Shown piece after piece: positions 7,796 to 15,343 of a DNA stretch of 64,000 nt. Made by a program: the position numbers and the translations under genes. The stretch is from Fidelibacterota bacterium (GTDB lineage Bacteria > Pseudomonadota > Alphaproteobacteria > Rhodospirillales > Rhodospirillaceae), in assembly GCA_947472795.1 (NCBI GenBank), contig CANJBL010000003.1, forward strand, positions 124,001 to 188,000, given 5' to 3'. Position 1 is the first letter of the stretch; each line of letters begins with the position of its first letter. A model generated the notes under the pieces. That model saw only the letters and a list, made by a program, of their open reading frames with translations, made no database searches and was not told the DNA's origin.

Positions 7796-8545
7796 TCATT
7801 CTCCAAATGTACCATCGAGGAAGTGCACTTGCAGGGCCGCTTGCAGGTCGAAAGCGCTGTCTTTTTCCAAACCTGCCTCGGCACTTGCGCCGAAGGTCTT
7901 GCCGGCAAAACAGGCCGCGATAAAGGCCGCATCACCGGGCAGCAATAAACGCAGCTTTACATATGAGTCCCGGCGCGTGATGAGCACGGTTTCGGCCATG
8001 CTCATGTCAACGCGCGGCACGTCGGTGATCTCGGGTTGATTGACCGTCCAGATGCGATGGATGGGATAGCGCGACGGCACGAGGCGTGTGGCCGGGTGCG
8101 GTACGAGGACAGCAGCTTCCATCTTGCTGGGCGGGAGCGTGGCCAATTTTGCGATATCCAGGAACGGCGCATCGGCGGCGAAATAGGATTCACCCCGCGC
8201 CCATTCCAGGCGCGCCACGTCGGGAAGGTAAGGCAGGACGTCGGCGAGACCGCCGGCCGCGATAAACGCGGGTAGTCCGCTGCCATAGGCCGAGAGCTGC
8301 GGAACGTTGGGCGGTGCGGCGGCAATGAAATCGCGTGCCAGAGCGTCGAATGCGGAGACACCGATGATGCGCTGTGTCACCGGGAAAGCCGCGGCGAGAA
8401 CCTCGGCGAGACTGGCTTGCACGGTATAGCGATAGATCTCGAATCGCTCGGTTGCCGAGACTTCGGGTGGAGGCGCGCCGCCACTCAGCAAAGCGCTGCC
8501 AAAGTCCCTCTGGAGACGCGCGAAGGTGACGTCATCAGGCAACAC
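7796..8545 (-). CDS. BufC/HvfC-type DUF2063 partner of the MNIO enzyme
   Basis: This gene encodes the DUF2063 (HvfC/BufC) protein that pairs with an MNIO enzyme and recognises the precursor peptide. The N-terminal helical domain shows the family pattern: LQRDFGSALL, RFEIYRYTVQASLAEVLAAAFPVTQRIIG, then LPYLPDVARLEWAR. A second domain of about 100 residues follows and ends LQVHFLDGTFGE. The frame opens at 8611, but a GTG at 8545 (VLPDDVTFARLQ) fits the family N-terminus better and overlaps the MNIO gene by 11 bases; a TTG at 8542 is also possible. It is the last gene of the three-gene minus-strand operon. Confidence 0.86.
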   Translation of the reverse strand: MLPDDVTFARLQRDFGSALLSGGAPPPEVSATERFEIYRYTVQASLAEVLAAAFPVTQRIIGVSAFDALARDFIAAAPPNVPQLSAYGSGLPAFIAAGGLADVLPYLPDVARLEWARGESYFAADAPFLDIAKLATLPPSKMEAAVLVPHPATRLVPSRYPIHRIWTVNQPEITDVPRVDMSMAETVLITRRDSYVKLRLLLPGDAAFIAACFAGKTFGASAEAGLEKDSAFDLQAALQVHFLDGTFGE

Positions 8546-9377
8546 GGGCGCGCTCCGCAATCGAAGTATCCAGGATGCGTTGAGCGGTTGCCGCCTCGCG
8601 CATGAGCACATCCAAGGCCGGAATATCGCGATCCCATTCGATCAATGTGGGGCGCGGTCCCGTACGGCGCAGAGCCTCCGCATAGAGCGTCCAGACCGGC
8701 GCGGACACCGCCGTATTGTGGGTGTCGATGAGCACGCCATCGGCGCCGGTGCTATGCCCAGCCAGATGGATTTCACCCACAGCCTCCGCCGGAATGGCGC
8801 GCAAGTACCCCGTCGCATCGCAGCCGGTATTTGCGGCGCTGACGTGCACGTTGTTGATGTCGAGCAGCAAGCCACAGCCCGTGCGTTCCACCAGCGCACC
8901 GAGAAAATCGGGTTCGCTCAAAGTGGATCCGGCGAAGGTGAGGTAGAGCGAGGGGTTCTCCACCAGCATCTGGCGGCCGAAGGCATCCTGCGCATCGCTG
9001 ACGTTGCGTGCAAAGACGTCGAGTGTGGTTTGGGTATAGGGGAAGGGCAGCAGATCGTTGAGGTAAACACCGCCCGTCACGCTCCAGGACAGGTGCTCGG
9101 AAATAAGCGCCGGTTTGACGCGGGCGAACAGAACCTTCAGGCGCGCGATATGCGCTTTGTCCAACCCTTCCGCCGACCCCAAGGACAAGCCGACGCCGTG
9201 ACAGCTTATGGGCGTGCGTTCAGCGATGGCGTGGAGCAGCGCAAGGCGCGGACCGCCATCGCAGAGAAAATTCTCGCTGTGGATCTCAAGCCAGGGAACG
9301 GACGGCGCATCGGGTGCCGCCAGCGGAACCATGTGCGGCGTGCGCAGGCCCAGGCCAACGCCGGTGAGGGCGCTCAA
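8535..9377 (-). CDS. BufB/HvfB-type multinuclear non-heme iron enzyme (DUF692/MNIO)
   Basis: MNIO enzymes modify cysteines of RiPP precursors with a two- or three-iron centre and O2; the bufferin members convert Cys to thiooxazole-type heterocycles. The 280-aa protein is a TIM barrel with the expected metal-ligand motifs: WLEIHSEN at about residues 29-36, ISCHGVGLSLG, LISEHLSW, LLLDINNVHVSA and GEIHLAGH, followed by IEWDRDIP. It lies 4 bases downstream of the precursor gene and overlaps the DUF2063 gene, the standard precursor-MNIO-partner order. The homologous type in Caulobacter is described as part of a copper-buffering system; copper specificity here is inferred. Confidence 0.93.
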   Translation of the reverse strand: MSALTGVGLGLRTPHMVPLAAPDAPSVPWLEIHSENFLCDGGPRLALLHAIAERTPISCHGVGLSLGSAEGLDKAHIARLKVLFARVKPALISEHLSWSVTGGVYLNDLLPFPYTQTTLDVFARNVSDAQDAFGRQMLVENPSLYLTFAGSTLSEPDFLGALVERTGCGLLLDINNVHVSAANTGCDATGYLRAIPAEAVGEIHLAGHSTGADGVLIDTHNTAVSAPVWTLYAEALRRTGPRPTLIEWDRDIPALDVLMREAATAQRILDTSIAERARVA

Positions 9378-9381
9378 TAGA

Positions 9382-9759
9382 TTAGCCCTGCGTACTCACG
9401 GGCTTCACATCCTGCGGATGCGGCGCGACCGGACCCGTCGCCGGATCTTCAAAGGCTTCGAGTTTGCCACCCATCTTCCCGCACGTGCCCGCATCGACCA
9501 GCATCCACTCCTGGCCGCTATAGTCCAGTTTCGCAAGACCGCCGCAGGTATGGCTGCCGTTGGCGGCGGCACAGCCGTTCTCGCCGGCCTTGGCCACGCC
9601 GAAGCATTCTTCCTTGCCGCCGGGCGGGGGCGCATCGGTGTGCACATGGGCAGGCTCGCCGGCGATGGTGGGCGTGTTGGGTTTGCCTTGGGTCAGGACC
9701 ACGGCGCCGGCGACAGCGGCGGCTCCAACAACGGCGGCGGTCAGTAGCTTCTTGTCCAT
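9382..9759 (-). CDS. bufA: Bufferin-type RiPP precursor (BufA1, DUF2282 family)
   Basis: The 125-aa precursor has an N-terminal Ala/Val-rich signal segment (MDKKLLTAAVVGAAAVAGAV) and a core with exactly four Cys at residues 52, 63, 72 and 93. The spacing matches BufA1/DUF2282 peptides: KEECFGVAKAGENGC, HTCGG and GTCGKMGG. In this family the long signal peptide acts as leader, the cysteines are modified by the MNIO enzyme and the mature product chelates copper in the periplasm. A His/Pro-rich linker and an unusual 25-residue Pro-rich C-terminal tail are present. I chose the ATG at 9759 (GAGAG six bases upstream) over 9771. It is the first gene of the operon. Confidence 0.9.
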   Translation of the reverse strand: MDKKLLTAAVVGAAAVAGAVVLTQGKPNTPTIAGEPAHVHTDAPPPGGKEECFGVAKAGENGCAAANGSHTCGGLAKLDYSGQEWMLVDAGTCGKMGGKLEAFEDPATGPVAPHPQDVKPVSTQG

Positions 9760-9777
9760 GGAAACTCTCATATTGGA

Positions 9778-9804
9778 AACGGAGCGCTTTGATCATAGCG
9801 TTCC
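9778..9804 (-). promoter_or_regulatory. Candidate ECF/EcfG-type promoter of the bufferin operon
   Basis: On the minus strand GGAAC (9804-9800) is followed after 18 bases by CGTT (9781-9778). This resembles the alphaproteobacterial general-stress promoter GGAAC-N16-17-CGTT, one base longer than usual. The start would be near 9772, about 12 bases before the precursor ATG. Bufferin operons in Caulobacter depend on an ECF sigma factor, so an ECF promoter is plausible, but which sigma factor reads it is not shown. Confidence 0.35.
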
Positions 9805-9820
9805 CGCATCATAGCGTTCC
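9792..9820. repeat. Tandem 13-bp direct repeat upstream of the bufferin operon
   Basis: ATCATAGCGTTCC occurs at 9792-9804 and again at 9808-9820, a 16-base period. Read on the minus strand each copy starts with GGAAC, so one copy supplies the candidate -35 element and the other could be a second promoter or a regulator site. Confidence 0.6.
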
Positions 9821-9970
9821 TGGGCAAGGCCCGGAATCACGGCTCCGCGAGAGTTTACACCAGCGGCGAGGGGGCGGAGACCGAGTTTTGCGTTCTCGGC
9901 GCGTTGTTGCAATATTTGTAATATTCGGTGAATTGACGCTCTCCCGCCTTTAAGGCGACAAGGCCCCGCA

Positions 9971-11752
9971 ATGCAGCAAGCCCTTTCTTCTTCGGCCCTT
10001 CCGGCCCTTCAGCCGACGCCCAATATCGCGAGCCAGCCGCGGCGTCTCGCTGATTTTCCCACGCTGACCGAAGCCCTGGACTATGCGGCGCGTGGTGAAG
10101 CCGGGTTCAATTTCTATTCGGCGCGCGGCGCACTAGAGGCTGTCCTGACGCATCGCGATCTGCGCGACCGCGCCATCAGCCTCGCGTTGCGCCTGAGTGC
10201 CGCCGGTGTGAAACCGGGTGAGCGCGTTGCGCTTCTGGCGGCGACGTCGCCCGCGTTCCTGGAACTGTTTTTCGCCTGTCAGTACGCGGGCATTATTCCC
10301 GTGCCCATGCCGCTGCCGACAGCCTTTGGCCGCCGCGAAGCTTATATCGACCAGATCAAGGGCCAGCTCACATCCTCGGGCGCGCGCATGGCGCTCGGGC
10401 CTGCAGATTTTCTGCCGCTGGTCCGTGAGGCCGCCATGGGAATTTCGATGTCGCTCATCGGCAGCAATGCCGACATCTCGGCTTTGCCCGAAGGCAAAGG
10501 GACCTTGCAGCCGGGCGGCACGAACGATCTCTCTTATATACAGTACAGTTCCGGCTCGACGCGTTTCCCCATGGGCGTGATGGTGAGCCATGCCTCGCTA
10601 TTGGCCAACAGCGCCGCCATGGCGCGCGACGGCATACGCACGACGGCGGAAGAACGCGCTATGTCCTGGCTGCCGTTCTTCCACGACATGGGACTTGTCG
10701 GCTTCATGCTGGCGCCGCTCGCGAGCCAGACGTCCATCGATTATCTGGCCGCCGAGGATTTCGCGCGCCGTCCGCTGACCTGGTTGAAGATCATCAGCGA
10801 CAACGGCGGCACGCTCTCCTATGCCCCGTCCTTCGGGTACGAGCTGTGCGCGCGGCGTGTCGCGAGCAAAGCAGACGCGGACTTGAACCTCGATCTCTCG
10901 AAGTGGCGTATCGCCGGCATCGGCGGCGAGATGATCAAGCCGCATGTCATGCGGGCCTTCGCCGAGGCCTTCAAACCCTACGGCTTCTCCGACAAGGCTT
11001 TCTGCGCGAGCTACGGTCTGGCCGAATGCGTGCTGGCTGTGAGCTTCTCTGAAGCCGGCGCTGGCATGCGGCTTGACCACGTCAACAAGAATGCCCTTGA
11101 AGACCACCGCGCCGAGCCTATGCCTGAGGGCTCCGATGGCGCGCGCACCTTTGTCGCCTGCGGCAGGGCGATCCCAGACCACAAAATCGAAATCCGCGAT
11201 GAGCACGGCACCATATTGGGCCCGCGGCGTGTGGGCCGCGTGTTTGTCTTCGGCCCCAGCGTTATGCAGGGTTATTTCAACAACCCGGAAGGCACGGCGG
11301 AATGCTTGAAAGACGGCTGGCTTGATACTGGCGATCTTGGTTACTGGATCGATGAAGAGATGGTCATCGTCGGGCGCGCCAAGGACATGATGATCGTCAA
11401 TGGCCGCAACGTCTGGCCGCAGGATATCGAATGGACGGTCGAGCGCATCGACGGCCTCAAGTCCGGCGACGGGGCCGCGATCCTGCTCACTGATCCCGAC
11501 GGCACAGAACGCCCCACCATCCTTGTGCAGTGCCGCCCGTCCGATGCGGCTGAGCGCACACGGCTGATGAATGAGGTGCGTATGCGCGTGCAGGAAGCTA
11601 TCGGCATCGTTTGCGATGTTATTCTTGTGCCGACGCGCAGCCTGCCCAAGACAACATCGGGCAAACTCGCGCGCAGCCGCGCCAAGACCATGTTCCTCGC
11701 GGGCGACATCGTCGCGATCGACGCGGACGTGCCACCAACCCCCAAAGCCTGA
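9971..11752 (+). CDS. Fatty acyl-AMP ligase for the sphingolipid pathway
   Basis: A 593-aa ANL-superfamily adenylating enzyme of the FAAL type. The ATP motif reads YSSGSTRFPMGVMVSH at about residues 192-207; SGSTR instead of SGSTG is typical of FAALs, which load acyl groups onto carrier proteins rather than CoA. Also seen are the PFFHDMGLVGF motif, SYGLAE, the hinge GRAKDMMIVNGRNVWPQDIE and the C-terminal lysine motif LPKTTSGKLARS. It starts the plus-strand run FAAL-cerR-ACP-spt and probably charges the dedicated ACP at 12800 with the acyl chain that Spt condenses with serine. The Caulobacter ceramide locus has the same gene. AAGG lies about 10 bases before the ATG. Confidence 0.87.
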   Translation: MQQALSSSALPALQPTPNIASQPRRLADFPTLTEALDYAARGEAGFNFYSARGALEAVLTHRDLRDRAISLALRLSAAGVKPGERVALLAATSPAFLELFFACQYAGIIPVPMPLPTAFGRREAYIDQIKGQLTSSGARMALGPADFLPLVREAAMGISMSLIGSNADISALPEGKGTLQPGGTNDLSYIQYSSGSTRFPMGVMVSHASLLANSAAMARDGIRTTAEERAMSWLPFFHDMGLVGFMLAPLASQTSIDYLAAEDFARRPLTWLKIISDNGGTLSYAPSFGYELCARRVASKADADLNLDLSKWRIAGIGGEMIKPHVMRAFAEAFKPYGFSDKAFCASYGLAECVLAVSFSEAGAGMRLDHVNKNALEDHRAEPMPEGSDGARTFVACGRAIPDHKIEIRDEHGTILGPRRVGRVFVFGPSVMQGYFNNPEGTAECLKDGWLDTGDLGYWIDEEMVIVGRAKDMMIVNGRNVWPQDIEWTVERIDGLKSGDGAAILLTDPDGTERPTILVQCRPSDAAERTRLMNEVRMRVQEAIGIVCDVILVPTRSLPKTTSGKLARSRAKTMFLAGDIVAIDADVPPTPKA

Positions 11753-11757
11753 TAGCC

Positions 11758-12690
11758 ATGACGCCGCTTGTCGCAGTCACCGGCGCGACGGGGTTCATCG
11801 GACAACATCTGCTTCGGCGCCTGACGGCGTCTGGTATTCGCGTGCGCGCGCTCACACGAAAACCTGCTGCGCAGACCACAGCCGTGGAATGGATCGCGGG
11901 CGATCTCGCGAACCGCGACGCACTTGCGGCGCTCGTGAAGGGGGCCACAGCCGTCGTGCATTGCGCCGGCGCCATCAAGGCGCTTGGGCGCGAGGGGTTC
12001 TTCGCCGTGAACGGTGAGGGCAGCCGCCTCCTTGCCGAACTGGCGGCAGCGCAAGCCACGTGCCCGCGTTTTGTTCATGTGTCCTCGCTGGCCGCGCGGG
12101 CGCCGCATCTCTCGGCCTATGCCGCCAGCAAGCGTGCTGGAGAGGAATACGTCCAGGCCTTCGCGCCGAAGCTGCCCATGGTGATCCTGCGTCCGCCCGC
12201 CGTGTACGGGCCCGGCGACCCTGAGACCTTGCGCATCTTCAAACTGGCGGCGCAGGGATTTCTGCCTGCACCGATGGTGACGGGTGCGCGCCTGTCGCTG
12301 GTACACGCGGACGATGTAGTCAGTGCAATCCTCGCGGCTTTGGAAGGGACGCCCCCGCAGCCCGTGCCCCTAGAGTTCGATGACGGCAAAGAGCGTGGGT
12401 ATAGCTGGGCTGAGGTAGCCGCCATTGCGGGCCAGGTCCTGAACACCCTTCCGCGCCTGGTCTCTGTTCCCGCTCCGCTCCTCTATGCCGCCGGCGCTGT
12501 GGCCTCTTTGGGGGCGGTGCTCACCCGCCGGCCCACGGTCCTGTCGTGGGGAAAGGTGCCTGAACTCTTGCATCCCGACTGGGTGGCCACACCCATGGCC
12601 TTCCCCGGCTATAAGCCTTTGTGGACTCTGGAAAAGGGCTTTGCCGACGCGGTATCATGGTACCGCTCACAGGGGCTGTTAACATCGTAA
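11758..12690 (+). CDS. cerR: CerR-type ceramide reductase (extended SDR)
   Basis: An NAD(P)-dependent extended short-chain dehydrogenase of 310 aa. The Rossmann motif is VTGATGFIG at residues 7-15, catalytic YAASK gives Tyr121 and Lys125, and VSSLAAR supplies the catalytic serine. In the Caulobacter pathway the equivalent enzyme reduces the 3-keto group of the long-chain base after N-acylation, giving dihydroceramide. Its position five bases after the acyl-AMP ligase and before the ACP and spt supports this role; the fold alone could equally be a sugar epimerase or another lipid reductase. The ATG at 11758 gives the normal N-terminus directly before the first beta strand. Confidence 0.82.
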   Translation: MTPLVAVTGATGFIGQHLLRRLTASGIRVRALTRKPAAQTTAVEWIAGDLANRDALAALVKGATAVVHCAGAIKALGREGFFAVNGEGSRLLAELAAAQATCPRFVHVSSLAARAPHLSAYAASKRAGEEYVQAFAPKLPMVILRPPAVYGPGDPETLRIFKLAAQGFLPAPMVTGARLSLVHADDVVSAILAALEGTPPQPVPLEFDDGKERGYSWAEVAAIAGQVLNTLPRLVSVPAPLLYAAGAVASLGAVLTRRPTVLSWGKVPELLHPDWVATPMAFPGYKPLWTLEKGFADAVSWYRSQGLLTS

Positions 12691-12799
12691 CGGGTGAGTT
12701 GATTTGTCACCGTTCCTTCGTTCCCCCACTCTGCCTTAGCACCTGCACAATACTGACTCAAAACAATCGGGTGCGCAGAGTAGGGACGGCTTTAGGAAC

Positions 12800-13060
12800 A
12801 TGAGCGGCGCTGAACCGTCGAGTGACACGTTGGCGGCTCTCTTTGAAATCCTGAAATCGTTCAATAAAACCGGCGCCGAGCTCAAACCGGAGACGCGGTT
12901 CAGTGAAGACCTGAACTTTGATTCCCTGGTGGTTATGGAGTTCATCGCTGTTGTTGAGGACGCGTTCGATATTTCGGTGCCCCTCAACATTCTGCCGGAC
13001 ATCGCCTCGATCAAGGATCTGGCGCGTGCGGTGGAGCGGATAAAAACCGAAGACGCTTAA
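12800..13060 (+). CDS. Acyl carrier protein of the sphingolipid locus
   Basis: An 86-aa acidic four-helix carrier protein. The phosphopantetheine attachment site is Ser42 in FDSLVVMEF, followed by VEDAFDISVP, the usual helix II/III pattern. It is distinct from housekeeping AcpP, which lies near fab genes, and stands between cerR and spt, so it very likely carries the acyl group from the FAAL to serine palmitoyltransferase. AGGA sits six bases before the ATG. A 109-base gap separates it from cerR, so a second promoter before this gene is possible, though I see no clear one. Confidence 0.92.
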   Translation: MSGAEPSSDTLAALFEILKSFNKTGAELKPETRFSEDLNFDSLVVMEFIAVVEDAFDISVPLNILPDIASIKDLARAVERIKTEDA

Positions 13061-13106
13061 ACGCGTATACGCGTGAGATTGTCATTTAAAAGTTCGAGGT
13101 GCTTCG

Positions 13107-14339
13107 ATGGCTGACCTGTTAGATCGCTTCGCTCCCTTGATGGCCCAGCGCGATGCGCTTCTGGGCGATAGCGACACCAATCCCTTCAAAGTGAAGATGG
13201 ATCAGGTGCTCTCGCAGACGGAAGCCATGATCGCGGGCCGTCGCACCATCCTCGTCGGCACCAACAATTACCTCGGCCTGACCTTCGCGCCCGAAGCGCT
13301 GAAGGCCGCGCACGAAGCCCTGGAAGCTTGCGGCACCGGAACCACCGGCAGCCGCGTCGCCAACGGCACCTATTACGGCCACAAGGATCTGGAAGACGCG
13401 CTCTCCGAATTTTTCGGCAAAGAGCACGCCATGGTGTTCTCCACCGGCTTCCTGGCCAACCTCGGCATTCTCTCCACACTGATGGGCCCTGAGGATTACA
13501 TCCTCATGGATGCCGATTGCCATGCCTCCATCTATGACGGCGTGCGCGGCTCCTCCGCCCAGATTATCCGTTTCCGCCATAATGACGCCGCCGATCTTGA
13601 TAAGCGTTTGGCGCGCCTTGCCGACAAACCCGGCAACAAGCTGATCGTCATTGAAGGCATCTATTCCATGCTCGGCGACAAGGCTCCATTGGCCGAGATC
13701 GTTGCCGTGAAGAAGAAGTACAGCGGCGTCTATCTGCTCTCCGACGAAGCGCATTCGCTCGGCGTGCTCGGCAAGTATGGCCGTGGCCTGCCGGAAGAAG
13801 TGGGCTGTGAAGACGATGTGGACTTCATCGTCGGCACGTTCTCCAAGTCGGTCGGCACCGTCGGCGGCTTCTGCGTCTCCAACCATCCGCAATTCGATAT
13901 CCTGCGCCTCGTCACGCGCGCGTATGTGTTCACCGCGTCGCTGCCGCCGTCCGTCGTGGCGTCGGCCACTGTGAACCTGGGCCTCGTGAAGAACGGCGGC
14001 GCCTTGCGCGTTCGCCTGATGCGCAATGCGCAGAAACTGCAAATGGGCCTCACCGCCCTCGGCCTCAAGGTCGCCAGCGAGAACAGCCCGGTTGTGGCTG
14101 TGGTAGCGCCGGATCCGGCGATTGCGATTGCCTTCTGGCGCGGCCTGATCGAAGCCGGTGTCTATGTAAACCTGGCTCTGCCGCCGGCGACCCCGTACGG
14201 CTACTCGCTGCTGCGCGCGAGCCTCTGTGCCGCCCACACCGAAGAGCAGATTGACGAAGTCATCGCCATCTTCTCTGAAGTGGCCACGAAGATCGGTCTC
14301 ATCACACCGGCCAAGACAAAGCGCACCGCTGTCGGCTGA
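13107..14339 (+). CDS. spt: Serine palmitoyltransferase
   Basis: A PLP-dependent alpha-oxoamine synthase (410 aa) that condenses L-serine with an acyl thioester to form 3-ketosphinganine, the committed sphingolipid step. The PLP lysine is K247 in GTFSKSVG; DADCHASIYDG carries the His that stacks on PLP (139) and LSDEAHSLG the Asp and His (213, 216). KBL and BioF are close relatives, but the ACP and acyl ligase just upstream and a ceramide synthase downstream favour Spt, as in Sphingomonas and Caulobacter. GAGGTG precedes the ATG. A strong hairpin terminator follows at 14362. Confidence 0.92.
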   Translation: MADLLDRFAPLMAQRDALLGDSDTNPFKVKMDQVLSQTEAMIAGRRTILVGTNNYLGLTFAPEALKAAHEALEACGTGTTGSRVANGTYYGHKDLEDALSEFFGKEHAMVFSTGFLANLGILSTLMGPEDYILMDADCHASIYDGVRGSSAQIIRFRHNDAADLDKRLARLADKPGNKLIVIEGIYSMLGDKAPLAEIVAVKKKYSGVYLLSDEAHSLGVLGKYGRGLPEEVGCEDDVDFIVGTFSKSVGTVGGFCVSNHPQFDILRLVTRAYVFTASLPPSVVASATVNLGLVKNGGALRVRLMRNAQKLQMGLTALGLKVASENSPVVAVVAPDPAIAIAFWRGLIEAGVYVNLALPPATPYGYSLLRASLCAAHTEEQIDEVIAIFSEVATKIGLITPAKTKRTAVG

Positions 14340-14361
14340 GCGATCTTAGATTTTTCGACCG

Positions 14362-14395
14362 AACGCGGGGGCGAAAGCCTCCGCGTTTTGCTTTT
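14362..14395 (+). terminator. Rho-independent terminator after spt
   Basis: AACGCGGGGG (14362-14371) pairs with CCTCCGCGTT (14378-14387) with one G-T pair and a CGAAAG loop, followed by TTGCTTTT. It ends the FAAL-cerR-ACP-spt transcript and separates it from the convergent genes on the minus strand. Confidence 0.85.
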
Positions 14396-14401
14396 CAAAT
14401 G

Positions 14402-15343
14402 CTAGCGGATGCCGCCGCGTTGGACGGTTTTGAAGAAGAGCCGCGCCCCGGTGATCAGTGGACGGCGGCGTTCAGCATCACTCAGGGTGATCTTCACGCC
14501 CGAGTGACGTTCGATCTTCCAGACAGCGTAATCCAGCCCGCCCTTGAAGGTGAAAGCGGCTTTGATGAGCCGTAAGGCGTTCAGTGTTTTGCCTGCGCCG
14601 CGCCGGAAGAACCATGCACGCTTAGCCCCTTTGTGCCGCGCCGTCGTTGCGTGCTGCACATAACGGCCATGGCCGTCGGGCGGCCCCAAGACGGCGGTGG
14701 TGATAGCCTCATAACGGGCGAGATCGCGATCCACCAATTCCAAACTCTTCGCAGCGCCCTCGGGCCGGAGTTCGGCGGCATATGTTGCGCCGAAAGCCGT
14801 GATCCAGAGGTCGCTGGCGGTGAAGTCGCCCCGCAGAAGCGGGCTCGTGCGCGTCATCGTCGTATGCACGGCGGCGGCAAGGCCGTCGATCAGACGTCGG
14901 CGGATTTCAGCATTGCGCGCATAAAGAATGAGCGCCGGCTGCGCGAAGCGGGCCCAGATGGTGGAGGTGAAAGTCTCCGGGCCGAGGCCATGCAAGAACT
15001 GGCCGACGGAAATGACCGCGACTTTGGCGCGTACCGTACGCTGTTCGAAAGCGATCTCGTGATAATAGACATTGGGCGGAAGCAATCGGGCGAAGACCGC
15101 CGACGTGACGTGACGCAGCGCGCGCGCATAGCTGTCCACCAGCACATAGAAATCGAGCAGAAGCCCCTCGTCGGTATTGGCGCGCAGGCAGGAGCCGTAG
15201 AACACAATGCCCGCGACGGTGGCGCCGTAATGCTGCTGCAAGTATGTGCCGAAGTCCTTGGCCGCTGGGAACGTATCGCTTTCTGCTTCCGCCGCGACAA
15301 TCTCGCGCAAGCCGCGCGCCGTCCCCAGGCCAGCCGGTGTCAT
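14402..15343 (-). CDS. Nucleotidyltransferase-like partner of the ceramide kinase
   Basis: A 313-aa soluble protein of uncertain function. Residues 45-75 (GIVFYGSCLRANTDEGLLLDFYVLVD) resemble the GS-x(n)-DxD core of the nucleotidyltransferase fold, but the motif is loose. A basic stretch RRGAGK and an RHSGVKIT segment follow near the C-terminus. Its start overlaps the end of the DGK-family kinase gene by 4 bases (ATGA), so both are made together. In Caulobacter, genes beside the ceramide kinase turn ceramide phosphate into an anionic ceramide phosphoglycerate; this protein could supply a later step, but no reaction can be read from the sequence. Confidence 0.6.
   Translation of the reverse strand: MTPAGLGTARGLREIVAAEAESDTFPAAKDFGTYLQQHYGATVAGIVFYGSCLRANTDEGLLLDFYVLVDSYARALRHVTSAVFARLLPPNVYYHEIAFEQRTVRAKVAVISVGQFLHGLGPETFTSTIWARFAQPALILYARNAEIRRRLIDGLAAAVHTTMTRTSPLLRGDFTASDLWITAFGATYAAELRPEGAAKSLELVDRDLARYEAITTAVLGPPDGHGRYVQHATTARHKGAKRAWFFRRGAGKTLNALRLIKAAFTFKGGLDYAVWKIERHSGVKITLSDAERRRPLITGARLFFKTVQRGGIR

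Noticed and set aside
9911-9925. AATATT-TGT-AATATT palindrome before the acyl-AMP ligase gene as an operator
   Set aside because: It is short and A/T-only with no second copy, and no adjacent regulator gene; kept only as a note that the promoter for the ligase gene may lie here.
13119-14237. A 372-codon minus-strand frame opposite spt
   Set aside because: Spt on the plus strand has the PLP lysine and all motifs. The reverse frame is an artefact of high GC.
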